From contig CAMCBU010000017.1 in assembly GCA_945873095.1 (NCBI GenBank), positions 1-46,318 of the forward strand: DNA of 46,318 nucleotides. Reading direction: 5' to 3'. A model generated the notes under the pieces. The model worked only from the letters and a program-made list of their open reading frames with translations. It did not search any database and was not told the origin of the DNA. Position numbers and translations under genes: made by a program. This DNA comes from Klebsiella pneumoniae. Its GTDB lineage: Bacteria > Pseudomonadota > Gammaproteobacteria > Steroidobacterales > Steroidobacteraceae. Positions 18,053 to 26,074 of the stretch are shown in pieces (within the stretch, counting starts at the first letter, position 1; every line of letters begins with the position of its first letter).

Positions 18053-18867
18053 GAGAGCGTCGCCTTGGTACTAGGCCCGAGTCGATCGAGCAGAAAATCG
18101 GGCGAATCCGGCTCCGCTGGCAACGCAGCGAGGTTAGCGGCAATCTTACGCAGTGCGGCAACCGCGGGCGTGATCTCTGACGCTTCGGCAAGCAACTGGC
18201 GGCGGCGCGTGGCAATGGCGACGCTTTCATCGCGCGGCACGACACCCGCGAGTGACAAAGGCAAACCCAAGAATCGAATCGCCACTTCGTTGAGCCGCGT
18301 GAACACCGCCTCACTCGCCTTTGCGTTGGTACTGTCGTTGACGATGATCTCGAATTTTTGGAAGCCGAAATCACCATGCATTACTTTGATGAGTCCGTAG
18401 GCATCCGCAAGCGAGGCAGGTTCATTACGGATCACGACCATGAGTGAATCCGCCAAACGCGCAAGCGTCGTCACGTGAGTACCGATGCCCGCTCCGGTAT
18501 CGATCAGCAGGAAGTCGGGTTTCGGCGAGAGATCATTGAGACCTTGCAGTACGCGTGCGAGCCCACGCCCATCGAGCTCCGCCATATCGCGTTGTCCGGA
18601 GGCACCCGGGATGATCTGCAGACCGAGGGGCCCCTGCAGCAAGGTGTCCTGCAAAGTTTTACGACCGGCTACGACGTCGGAGATATCGAACTCGGGCTTC
18701 AAGCCGAGCAAAACGTGGACGTTGGCTAACCCTAAGTCACCATCGAACAAAGCCACACGTTTACCCAAACCGATCAGCGCAGCCGAGAGCTGCAAGCTGA
18801 TGAAAGTCTTGCCGACTCCACCCTTGCCGCTCGAGACCGCGATGATCTTGGTACGTGTGTTTTCCAT
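18049..18867 (-). CDS. flhG: FlhG/FleN MinD-like ATPase, flagellar number regulator
   Basis: MinD/ParA-family ATPase that limits flagellar number, in Pseudomonas by antagonising FleQ, and acts with FlhF. The 272-residue product has the deviant Walker A SSGKGGVGKT (residues 12-21), the switch DGDLGLANV and the LLIDTGAGIG motif. The N-terminal FlhF-activating helix (DQAxxLR type) seen in some FlhG proteins is absent: the chain starts eight residues before the Walker A strand. It overlaps fliA by 4 bases and follows flhF by 9 bases. Confidence 0.92.
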   Translation of the reverse strand: MENTRTKIIAVSSGKGGVGKTFISLQLSAALIGLGKRVALFDGDLGLANVHVLLGLKPEFDISDVVAGRKTLQDTLLQGPLGLQIIPGASGQRDMAELDGRGLARVLQGLNDLSPKPDFLLIDTGAGIGTHVTTLARLADSLMVVIRNEPASLADAYGLIKVMHGDFGFQKFEIIVNDSTNAKASEAVFTRLNEVAIRFLGLPLSLAGVVPRDESVAIATRRRQLLAEASEITPAVAALRKIAANLAALPAEPDSPDFLLDRLGPSTKATLS

Positions 18868-18876
18868 GATGATTCG

Positions 18877-19917
18877 TCACTCCGTCGCGTGTTGAGGTTC
18901 TGACAACGCGAGTTGGAGTATAAGGCCTAGACCCTGCTGGATCGCCGCAGCGTCCATAGGCTGCAATCGAGCACTCGGATCCGCCGAGCTGGAAACTCCC
19001 CAGAGCGGTTTGCCGCACTCGGCAATCGTAGTCAACAAGCCAAGCGGCATGCGCGCGACGTCCCAGTGCGTGAGCATCACACCCGCGATCGGTAACGACG
19101 ACTGCAACCAGCGCAGCGCCTCGCTACGTGAGATCGTGGTCGGCAGCACGAGAATCAACCGCTGACCCGCTGCTGGGTTTTGAAACTTCTCTTGTAGTTC
19201 GCCAAGCGACGCACCCGCGGAATCGACGACTGCCTGAGCCGGTGCTTTGGCGCCCCATCCGGCTTCGACTCCCGCGCGATCGGCCATCGCAAAGAAACGC
19301 TCGCGACTACCCGGGCGCGTATCACGCCACGACTGAACCAAACCTGTGTCGATCGCCAGCTGAATGGCGAGGGTCGTCTTACCCGCACCGGCGGGTCCGA
19401 CGAGATGGTAACCGGACATCTCCTCGCCATGGATAAGCGCAAGATCATCGATCACCTGCTGTGCCATCGCATCGAGATCATCCATATGATCGAGCAAGCG
19501 CATCGCATACTGCGCGGAAACGCCCTGCTCCAGCATGACCATCCGCTCGCGCAGCAAGGCATTCGTACCACCGTTGCTCGCAAGCCGCTTCTCGAGCGCT
19601 TGTAATTCCTGTCGGATCGCCTTGACCAAGGCTGAACCGTCCACCGTTGATGGCGACATCACCGTCGAGGGAGCCGCTGCAACCGGTGCATCGCTGCTCG
19701 CGCGCTTTGGCATGACTTTGGCGATCTGCGAGGTGAGCTCTTCACGAAACCCCGGGGCGGGTACGAAGCCATCGTCCTCGGCTTCCACACACACCAACAG
19801 CTCGGTGATATTGCCGATCTTGTTGGTCGAGAGGATCAGCGCCTCGCTGCCATAACGCTGCCGCGCCTGTTCACTGGCTTCGCTGAAAGTATCTGCTGTG
19901 ACTCGCTCTATACGCAT
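18877..19917 (-). CDS. flhF: FlhF, SRP-type GTPase for flagellar placement (divergent)
   Basis: FlhF is the SRP-like GTPase that marks the polar site of flagellum assembly. The 346-residue product has the N-terminal FlhF basic segment (MRIERVTADTFSEASEQARQ, GSEALILSTN), a central helical N domain and a G domain. The P-loop GPAGAGKTT (174-182) is intact, but the family's DSYRIGA segment is not found, the DTAG motif is DSAG (232-235) and TKLD is THWD (283-286). Position between flhA and flhG leaves little doubt of identity, but GTP binding or hydrolysis may be altered. Confidence 0.88.
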   Translation of the reverse strand: MRIERVTADTFSEASEQARQRYGSEALILSTNKIGNITELLVCVEAEDDGFVPAPGFREELTSQIAKVMPKRASSDAPVAAAPSTVMSPSTVDGSALVKAIRQELQALEKRLASNGGTNALLRERMVMLEQGVSAQYAMRLLDHMDDLDAMAQQVIDDLALIHGEEMSGYHLVGPAGAGKTTLAIQLAIDTGLVQSWRDTRPGSRERFFAMADRAGVEAGWGAKAPAQAVVDSAGASLGELQEKFQNPAAGQRLILVLPTTISRSEALRWLQSSLPIAGVMLTHWDVARMPLGLLTTIAECGKPLWGVSSSADPSARLQPMDAAAIQQGLGLILQLALSEPQHATE

Positions 19918-19929
19918 GTCTCAATATCC

Positions 19930-22041
19930 TCAGGCCGCCACGCCTTGGCGCGCTTGCACCGTGATGCTTTGGGTAACTTTCAGATTCGTATCTTCAGGCA
20001 GTTCCGAATACGACAAGACCGCGAGGCCCGCTACGCGCGGACGCAAAATACGTGACAGCCAAGGCCGCAGCGTCGGCGAGGTCACAAGCACAGCCGGGCG
20101 ATCGAGGTTGAGCTCTTCCTGCGCGGCGGTGTTCACCGAACGCAATAGGCCCTCGGCCAACTCGGGTTCGATAGGCACGCTGCCGCCTTGTCCGCGACGC
20201 ACCGTGCCGTGCAACACCTGTTCGAGCTCCGGCGCAAGCGTCATCACATTCAACTCTTCACCATGCGCCACGTATTGCTGCACGATCATGCGGCCAAGTG
20301 CGATACGCGCAACACCGGTGAGCTCCTCGACGTCTTGCACTTTCTCGACGATGGGCGCGAGCGCGGCGAGTACACCGCGCAAATCGCGGATCGCCACGCC
20401 TTCGGCCAACAAGCCTTGCAACACTTGCGTGAGCGTCCCGATGGGGAGCTTCTTCGGAACCAACTCTTCGACGAGCTTTGGCGCAGCCGCCGCCAACTTG
20501 TCGACAAGCTGCTGCGTTTCGTCATGACCGAGCAGCAGATGCGACTGATCCTGAAGAATTTTGTTGAGATGAGTCGCGATGGTCGTGCTGGCATCGACCA
20601 CGGTATAACCGAGTGAGCGGGCGTAATCGCGCTGCGCCGGGTCGATCCATACTGCATCGAGACCGAAGGTTGGATCTTTGGTGCGCAGCCCTTGCAACTC
20701 GCCGTGCACCATACCGGAGTGGATCGCGAGTTCGCGCGTCGGCTTCACCTCACCGCGACCAATGACAACACCGTTGATCATGATCTGATAAGCCTCAGGG
20801 CGCAGATCAAGGTTATCGCGAATGTGAACCTGCGGAATCAGGAAACCCAGCTCATAGGTCAGCTTCTTGCGGATGCCGCGAATACGCGTCACGAGCGCAC
20901 CGCCCTGCTGCGAATCGATCAGCGCCACCAAGGCGTAACCGACCTCAAGACCGATCGCATCGGCTTGCTGGACATCAGACCACGTGAGCTCGCGCGGCGC
21001 GGCCGGTGCGTCTTCGGCTTTTTTAGCCGCCGCCACCGTCTGCTGTTTCTTTTGAGTCATCAACCACGCGCCACCGGCCGTTACGGCTGCGAGGGCTAAG
21101 AAAGCCAAATGCGGCATCCCGGGGATGACGCCGAGCAGCGCCAAAATTCCGGCCGTCAACCACCAAGCCTCGACATTGTTGAACTGACTGGTCGTCTGAT
21201 CGTGCAGCGTCTCCTCACCGGAAACACGCGTGACGATGATGGCCGTTGCAATCGACAGCAAAAGCGCGGGCACTTGCGCGACGAGACCGTCGCCGACAGC
21301 GAGCGTCGAATAACGCTCCATGGCTTCGCCTACGGCCAAGCCATGCTGCATCGTCCCGACCAAGACGCCGCCAATGATGTTGATGAACAGAATCAGAATA
21401 CCGGCGATCGCATCGCCACGAACGAACTTACTGGCGCCGTCCATCGAGCCGTAGAAATCCGCCTCGGAGGTAATCTCCTTGCGACGTGTACGCGCTTGGT
21501 CTTGGGTGATGAGTCCAGAGGCGAGGTCCGCATCCACCGCCATCTGCTTACCGGGCATCGCATCGAGGGTGAAGCGGGCGGTCACTTCCGACACGCGACC
21601 TGCACCCTTGGTCACGACCACAAAGTTGATGATGACGAGGATCGCGAAGACCACGAGACCCACGATGTAATCACCGCCGACGAGCACGGAGCCGAAGGCT
21701 TCGATCACGGCACCAGCCGCATCGGGGCCCTCGTGGCCTGAACTCAACACGACCCGAGTCGAGGCCACGTTCAGCGCGAGGCGCAGCAAGGTTGCGAACA
21801 GCAGCACGGTCGGAAAGACCGAGAACGACAGCGGCCGAGCAGCCGAGATCGACAGGAAGATGATGACGAGCGAGAGCGCGATGTTGAACGTGAAAAACAG
21901 ATCGAGCAGCGGCGTCGGCACCGGCAAGATGAGCATGCCGAGCAGCAACAGAAAGCCCAATGGGATGGCGACTGCCTGTAGCGGCACACTTCCGACCCAT
22001 TGTCGGAGATTCGACGGCAGTGCAAACGGCATCGACGCCAT
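19930..22041 (-). CDS. flhA: FlhA, flagellar type III export gate protein
   Basis: Nonameric export-gate component with about eight N-terminal transmembrane helices and a cytoplasmic domain that docks chaperone-substrate complexes. The 703-residue product shows the FHIPEP signature region (RLALNVASTRVVLSSGHEG), the conserved cytoplasmic loop (DAMPGKQMAVDADL, RRKEITSEADFYGSMDGASK) and the C-terminal docking domain (about 360-703). Start ATG at 22041 is chosen; a second ATG lies 9 bases downstream, and the open frame continuing upstream to 22677 is antisense to the FlgP-like gene. A sigma-54 promoter lies about 80 bases upstream. First gene of flhA-flhF-flhG-fliA. Confidence 0.95.
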   Translation of the reverse strand: MASMPFALPSNLRQWVGSVPLQAVAIPLGFLLLLGMLILPVPTPLLDLFFTFNIALSLVIIFLSISAARPLSFSVFPTVLLFATLLRLALNVASTRVVLSSGHEGPDAAGAVIEAFGSVLVGGDYIVGLVVFAILVIINFVVVTKGAGRVSEVTARFTLDAMPGKQMAVDADLASGLITQDQARTRRKEITSEADFYGSMDGASKFVRGDAIAGILILFINIIGGVLVGTMQHGLAVGEAMERYSTLAVGDGLVAQVPALLLSIATAIIVTRVSGEETLHDQTTSQFNNVEAWWLTAGILALLGVIPGMPHLAFLALAAVTAGGAWLMTQKKQQTVAAAKKAEDAPAAPRELTWSDVQQADAIGLEVGYALVALIDSQQGGALVTRIRGIRKKLTYELGFLIPQVHIRDNLDLRPEAYQIMINGVVIGRGEVKPTRELAIHSGMVHGELQGLRTKDPTFGLDAVWIDPAQRDYARSLGYTVVDASTTIATHLNKILQDQSHLLLGHDETQQLVDKLAAAAPKLVEELVPKKLPIGTLTQVLQGLLAEGVAIRDLRGVLAALAPIVEKVQDVEELTGVARIALGRMIVQQYVAHGEELNVMTLAPELEQVLHGTVRRGQGGSVPIEPELAEGLLRSVNTAAQEELNLDRPAVLVTSPTLRPWLSRILRPRVAGLAVLSYSELPEDTNLKVTQSITVQARQGVAA

Positions 22042-22121
22042 AGTAAAATTCAATCTGCTCAATAAGTTACGTTTTCGACCGGCAAGGTCTTGGTGACTTT
22101 GCCGATCCCCGCGTTGTGGTA

Positions 22122-22138
22122 TGCAACCCACATGCCAA
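22122..22138 (-). promoter_or_regulatory. Sigma-54 promoter of flhA operon
   Basis: Minus-strand sequence TTGGCATGTGGGTTGCA matches the sigma-54 consensus TGGCACG-N4-TTGCA with one substitution, and the GG (-24) and GC (-12) dinucleotides are exactly 10 bases apart. It sits about 80 bases upstream of the flhA start in the divergent region shared with the FlgP-like gene. It would be served by RpoN with one of the two activators encoded at 39364-41710. Confidence 0.75.
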
Positions 22139-22215
22139 TATGCGATGTCGGTCCCCCTCAAGCACAGCACGGCGGGGTCGACTATGAGAGGGAACCCTTT
22201 CTGAAGAGCGTATCC

Positions 22216-22788
22216 ATGGCACCACATCGATTCGTCCTGGCGTTGGGGTTGGGCGTATTGGCGCTCTCGGGCTGCACCCGAGTGAGCTCCACGACCCAAC
22301 TCGCCCCGAAACAGCTCGTCCCTGCGACGACGATCGCAACGCCGACTGCGGCTAGCGCCGAACCGCGTCGACTCGAGCGTGCACAGGCGCTGCTCTCTCG
22401 ACTTAACCCGCGGCCACGCAAGCCTCCGGCTCCGCCGTCCACGCCTGCCGTGTACCCGGCGGAGGATTTGATTGCCGTTGGCTATGCCTCCATCACCGCT
22501 CAACCGAGTACCGATGTGGCGCAACGTCGCTTGATGGCGGCTCGGGCCTCTCGGATCGATGCGTATCGCAACATGGCCGAACTCGTCTATGGCGTGACCT
22601 TCGGCAGCGAGAGTGCGACCGACGATAATCGGTTGCAGAACGATGTCACCCGCACGCGCGTGAGCGGTCGTCTGCAAGGGGTCGAAGTCATCAGTATCGA
22701 ACCGCTCGGCAACGACACCTATCAGACGACGCTGCGCTTACCCGGCGTCGAAGTCGCGCGCCTGCGCAGCGTCACCGCCGCTCGATGA
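22216..22788 (+). CDS. FlgP-like (LPP20 family) flagellar lipoprotein
   Basis: Predicted outer-membrane lipoprotein of 190 residues with lipobox ALSGC (Cys20), a Pro/Thr-rich linker to about residue 80 and a C-terminal LPP20-type domain (YASITAQPSTDVAQRRLMAA, then RASRIDAYRNMAELVYG and the VSGRLQGVEVISIEPL strand). That domain is shared with FlgP, which forms basal-disc or H/T-ring structures in Vibrio and Campylobacter. The lipoprotein signal fits ATG 22216; an in-frame ATG near 22132 would destroy it. The stop overlaps the FlgT-like start (ATGA). The pair is divergent from flhA. Identification as FlgP rests on fold pattern and context. Confidence 0.65.
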   Translation: MAPHRFVLALGLGVLALSGCTRVSSTTQLAPKQLVPATTIATPTAASAEPRRLERAQALLSRLNPRPRKPPAPPSTPAVYPAEDLIAVGYASITAQPSTDVAQRRLMAARASRIDAYRNMAELVYGVTFGSESATDDNRLQNDVTRTRVSGRLQGVEVISIEPLGNDTYQTTLRLPGVEVARLRSVTAAR

Positions 22789-23669
22789 ACGCGCCCTCGA
22801 AACGTCGGCTGCAACTGCATCTGGCGGTCGTTGCGGCGCTCGCAGGGCTGGGCGCGACTCCCCCGCTCGCGGCAGAAACCCAAGATGAATTGCTCGATCG
22901 TGCCGCGCAATGGCAGAGCTGTTTACAGGACGAGACGACGGCTGCCGCACTCGCGAGATGTACGCAGCCAACGCCCTGCACATCGCCATCGCCGACCGTC
23001 AACGCCGGTTGGAGCCGCCCGGTGCGGTTGCACTGGCTCGCCGGTGAAGCACATCCGGCTTGGTCTGCTAGCGAGCGAGCACGCCTCACCGATCTCGGAG
23101 CTCAGCGTGTTCGCCGACTGATCGAGGCGCATGCCGGCACGCATCTAGCCGAAACCACCAGCGATGAAACGACTGCGGCACTGCAGATCGAGACTGCCTT
23201 TGCCGGCGTCACCCAAGGACATCGCGAGTTGACCGATTGGATCCGCGCACCGCGCAAGCTCACGCTCACTGCACGCTTAGACGGTAGTCAGCATGCAATC
23301 ACGGCCCGCGTTCCGATTCAGGTACGGCCGTATCAAGGCGAGGCGAGCGACGCGGTGTGGTTACGATCCACGCTTGACAGTCTTGAGAGCGGCACGCGCA
23401 AACTACTCGACGAATTTGCCTGTACGCCCTTGCGTTTGCCGTTGGTGAAAAGCGCGGGTTCAAAACTCGCACTCGATCTTCAAGGTGTGCGCGGCGCCAA
23501 AACGAATCAGACACTATTACTCGTGCCGCTCGTGCCGGGTAACAAGCTCGAGAGCTGGCCAGTGGCCCGGGTCACCGGTAGCGACCCGGCACGCAACGGT
23601 GAGTTGGAAGTCATCTCCGGCAGCGCAGATCTCTGCGCTACCGAGAGTTGCATCGCGATTCCGCTATAA
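22785..23669 (+). CDS. FlgT-like periplasmic flagellar protein
   Basis: Secreted protein of 294 residues with a signal peptide (about 1-30) and no lipobox. The C-terminal third (about 195-294: a helix LRSTLDSLESGTRKLLDEF, then a CTPLRLPLVK strand and a KTNQTLLLVPL barrel-like part) resembles the C-terminal region of Vibrio FlgT, the H-ring protein that stabilises the outer part of the basal body. The N-terminal FlgT domain is not obvious, and the protein is shorter than Vibrio FlgT (about 375). Several cysteines (RCTQPTPC, DLCATESC) suggest disulfides. Coupling to the FlgP-like gene supports the assignment; confidence is moderate. Confidence 0.5.
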   Translation: MNAPSKRRLQLHLAVVAALAGLGATPPLAAETQDELLDRAAQWQSCLQDETTAAALARCTQPTPCTSPSPTVNAGWSRPVRLHWLAGEAHPAWSASERARLTDLGAQRVRRLIEAHAGTHLAETTSDETTAALQIETAFAGVTQGHRELTDWIRAPRKLTLTARLDGSQHAITARVPIQVRPYQGEASDAVWLRSTLDSLESGTRKLLDEFACTPLRLPLVKSAGSKLALDLQGVRGAKTNQTLLLVPLVPGNKLESWPVARVTGSDPARNGELEVISGSADLCATESCIAIPL

Positions 23670-23694
23670 CCAGCCGACCGGTTGATCGATCGAC

Positions 23695-24576
23695 TTAGTT
23701 GCCCGTCTGCTTGCGAAACGCGGGCACGCCGCCCTGCAACTCCGGCGACTTCTTCTCGAGCAGCGAACGCAGCTCCGCCATTTCCTTGCGGAGCGTCGCC
23801 ACGTCCTCTGCCGTCTTCTTCAGTTCGCGAGCCTGCGCGTCAGTCAAGGCGGCCGCCCGATTCGAGCCCGTCGCGGGCGCCGCCGGCTTGATCCCCTTCA
23901 CCGCCACCGTGATCTCGTTGATGCGCGCATCCAGACGCGCGATTGCCTTGTCGAGATTGGCACTTTGCGCTTCGTTGGCTTTGGCGATCGTTCTCTCGAT
24001 CACGGCCGCGCGAGCCGCCTCTTCGGCCTTGGCCGCTGCGGGTCGCGCCGCTGCGTCGTCACGAGCCGTGCCGAGAATTTCTTTGAGTCGACGGCTTTCG
24101 AGGTCGATCAGGGCAGCACGATCCGCCTTGGTCTGCTCTCGAAGTACGACCATGGCACGCTGAGTCGTGTCGTCAGCGACCTTCTCGTATTTCTTGAGTA
24201 CCTCTTCGAACTGCGCGACTCGCTTGAGAGAGCCCTCAAGTGCCTCGATCTGCGCAGCCTGATTGTTCATGACGGCAACCAGAGCATCACTCTTGGCCGA
24301 AATATCGCGAAAGACAATGGCGATCACGACCGCCAACACGATCCCGATGCCCAGAATCACCGCACCCAGAATCGCCGGTGCATTACGCACCGCCTTGGTG
24401 GTTTCCTCGTTGGCCTCGACCACACGCGACAAGCGTGCGAGCGCTTCGCTCGTCATTTGTGCGCTGTCGTTGGCAGCATCCGCCGCATCGAGGACGAGTG
24501 AAGTCAGTGTCTCGAGCGGACTGCCGTCCGATTTGTCTGTAGCCGACGGCTCGTGGTCGTTCTTTGCTTCGGTCAT
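23695..24576 (-). CDS. Unknown coiled-coil inner-membrane protein (flagellar cluster)
   Basis: Unrecognised 293-residue protein. A polar N-terminal segment is followed by one strong transmembrane helix at about 66-89 (PAILGAVILGIGIVLAVVIA), then a long Ala/Glu/Lys-rich helical region predicted to be coiled coil: about 95-215 and 250-280, separated by a Pro/Ala linker. No enzymatic motif is visible. It is the last of three unknown genes that follow flhB on the same strand, and it converges with the FlgT-like gene. A role in flagellar anchoring, motor scaffolding or polar localisation is an inference from position only. Confidence 0.7.
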   Translation of the reverse strand: MTEAKNDHEPSATDKSDGSPLETLTSLVLDAADAANDSAQMTSEALARLSRVVEANEETTKAVRNAPAILGAVILGIGIVLAVVIAIVFRDISAKSDALVAVMNNQAAQIEALEGSLKRVAQFEEVLKKYEKVADDTTQRAMVVLREQTKADRAALIDLESRRLKEILGTARDDAAARPAAAKAEEAARAAVIERTIAKANEAQSANLDKAIARLDARINEITVAVKGIKPAAPATGSNRAAALTDAQARELKKTAEDVATLRKEMAELRSLLEKKSPELQGGVPAFRKQTGN

Positions 24577-24596
24577 GATGACTCTTCCTATTGGAC

Positions 24597-25061
24597 TCAG
24601 CGCTGCACGCCGCGACGCAGATTTTTGGTGCGCGCGATAGTCGCTTCGATACGCTCACGCAGCTTGTTATCGAACGTCAACGCCTCTTTGATGCGTGAGA
24701 CTTCTTCCAGCATTTTCTCGGCTTGGTCGTAAGCCTCTGCGAGCTTCGCCTGACGCTGCTCGAAACTCTCGACCAAGGCATCTGCCTTCGCCAGCGTGTC
24801 TTGCAGTGCCTCTACCTTGGTGTCCTCAGCCGTCGACGTATCCGGGGTCTGGCCAACGAACACCTCATTCGGAACGGCCGTGGGTGTTGCACCCACATGA
24901 ACTTGGTTCTTGTGAATTTCGATCTCGGCACGACTCACCGCACTCTCGGAGACCGCAGAGTTCACGAACTCATTCATACGCTGCGGCGCACTGGTGGCCG
25001 ATTTCAAAATTCCGGATTCATCCGGATGGAAGTGGTCATCGGAATGTTTTTTATCGTTCAT
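24597..25061 (-). CDS. Unknown small coiled-coil protein (flagellar cluster)
   Basis: Unrecognised 154-residue soluble protein without signal peptide or membrane helix. The first 75 residues are polar and probably disordered (His/Asp-rich start, MNDKKHSDDHFHPDE). Residues 80-150 form a predicted coiled coil (VEALQDTLAKADALVESFEQ onwards, with heptad-like Leu/Ala spacing) ending in a basic tail (RTKNLRRGVQR). ATG 25061 lies 5 bases after the previous stop; a GTG at 25070 would overlap it. It lies between the SPOR-like and the membrane coiled-coil genes, so the three probably act together. Confidence 0.68.
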   Translation of the reverse strand: MNDKKHSDDHFHPDESGILKSATSAPQRMNEFVNSAVSESAVSRAEIEIHKNQVHVGATPTAVPNEVFVGQTPDTSTAEDTKVEALQDTLAKADALVESFEQRQAKLAEAYDQAEKMLEEVSRIKEALTFDNKLRERIEATIARTKNLRRGVQR

Positions 25062-25066
25062 CGGAA

Positions 25067-26074
25067 TCACCCTTTTTTGGTGTTCTGCACAATCGACGGA
25101 TTCACACGACAGGGGCCGATGCCCCAAATCTGACTCAAGTGACGATCGGCCTCCGCCGTGCCCTCGAAGGGTCCGACTTGCAGGCGCCACTTATCCTGCT
25201 CGCGCAGCACGCGCGTCGGCACGGTTCTGCCCAAGCGTTCGCGGACAATGTCCAAGGTCGCCTCGTCCGAATATACGCCGCAATCATAAACGCGAAGACG
25301 CTTATCTTCGGTGAGCTGGCTTTGGGCGAACCAACCACCAGCGACCACCAAGACCACGATCACGAGCATCGCTGCAGAGCGCCCGTAAAGCGCCCACCAG
25401 GGACGATGCGTGGCGTCAAAGCCCCGCTCACGAGTGCGCTCGGCCGCCAATGCCGTCAGGACGTCATCTCGTTCGACAACATCGGGTTCGACAACGTCTC
25501 GCGCGATCGAAGCGTTATCCTTGAGTTCTGACACCCGCTCGGGCGCTGGTTCGGACGCTGGTTCGGACGTATTGTGGACGACAACCGTTTTGGCCGGTGC
25601 AGTCCCCTCGATCCACCAAGTCGAACTACCTTGGATCAAGCGCTGCAAGGGCTCAGCGAGCCCCTGCTCACGATCCGCTTTGAGAAAGTAAACGGTACGA
25701 AAGGTCGATCCGCGCAGAGCGCGACTGAGTCGTTGTAACGCCAGTAACTCCGACTCATCGAGCTGCTCCGCACCATCGATCAACAAGAGACGTGGTGCTT
25801 CATCGGCGCGTGCGGCCGTCAACTGATCTACAGGCACATCCGCCAGCAATTTGTTGGCTGCGTGTATCGCGGCGTCGACATCACCCTTTTGATAGAACTC
25901 AACTCGCGCGCCGAGCTCGCGCAACCGTCGGATCAGCTCACGCGACACTTGCGACAGCGAGGCTGTCGCGCCGGCCGCCATCACCACACTGTCTATATCG
26001 CCGGTACGCAGTGCCGCTTCCACCTCGCCGGCAGCGCTCTTGCCATACCAAGCTGGGATTTTATTCTTGCTCAT
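25067..26074 (-). CDS. Unknown protein: ATPase-like N-domain, membrane helix, SPOR-like domain
   Basis: Unrecognised 335-residue protein. Residues 1-165 look like a cytoplasmic alpha/beta domain with an AAA-type Walker-B-like strand (RLLLIDGAEQLDESEL, 95-110), but the segment where a Walker A would lie (MAAGATASLS) lacks GxxxxGK[ST]. An acidic Pro/Glu linker leads to a transmembrane helix at 233-252, and residues 261-320 resemble a SPOR peptidoglycan-binding fold (RVYDCGVYSDEATLDIV, WRLQVGPFEGTAEAD) with Cys265 and Cys322 possibly paired. The architecture recalls GspA/ExeA or DamX. It overlaps the flhB stop by 4 bases (ATGA), implying coexpression with the export apparatus. Confidence 0.7.
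   Translation of the reverse strand: MSKNKIPAWYGKSAAGEVEAALRTGDIDSVVMAAGATASLSQVSRELIRRLRELGARVEFYQKGDVDAAIHAANKLLADVPVDQLTAARADEAPRLLLIDGAEQLDESELLALQRLSRALRGSTFRTVYFLKADREQGLAEPLQRLIQGSSTWWIEGTAPAKTVVVHNTSEPASEPAPERVSELKDNASIARDVVEPDVVERDDVLTALAAERTRERGFDATHRPWWALYGRSAAMLVIVVLVVAGGWFAQSQLTEDKRLRVYDCGVYSDEATLDIVRERLGRTVPTRVLREQDKWRLQVGPFEGTAEADRHLSQIWGIGPCRVNPSIVQNTKKG

Noticed and set aside
22042-22677. Upstream in-frame extension of flhA
   Set aside because: It runs antisense to the FlgP-like gene and across the sigma-54 promoter; FlhA homology starts at 22041.
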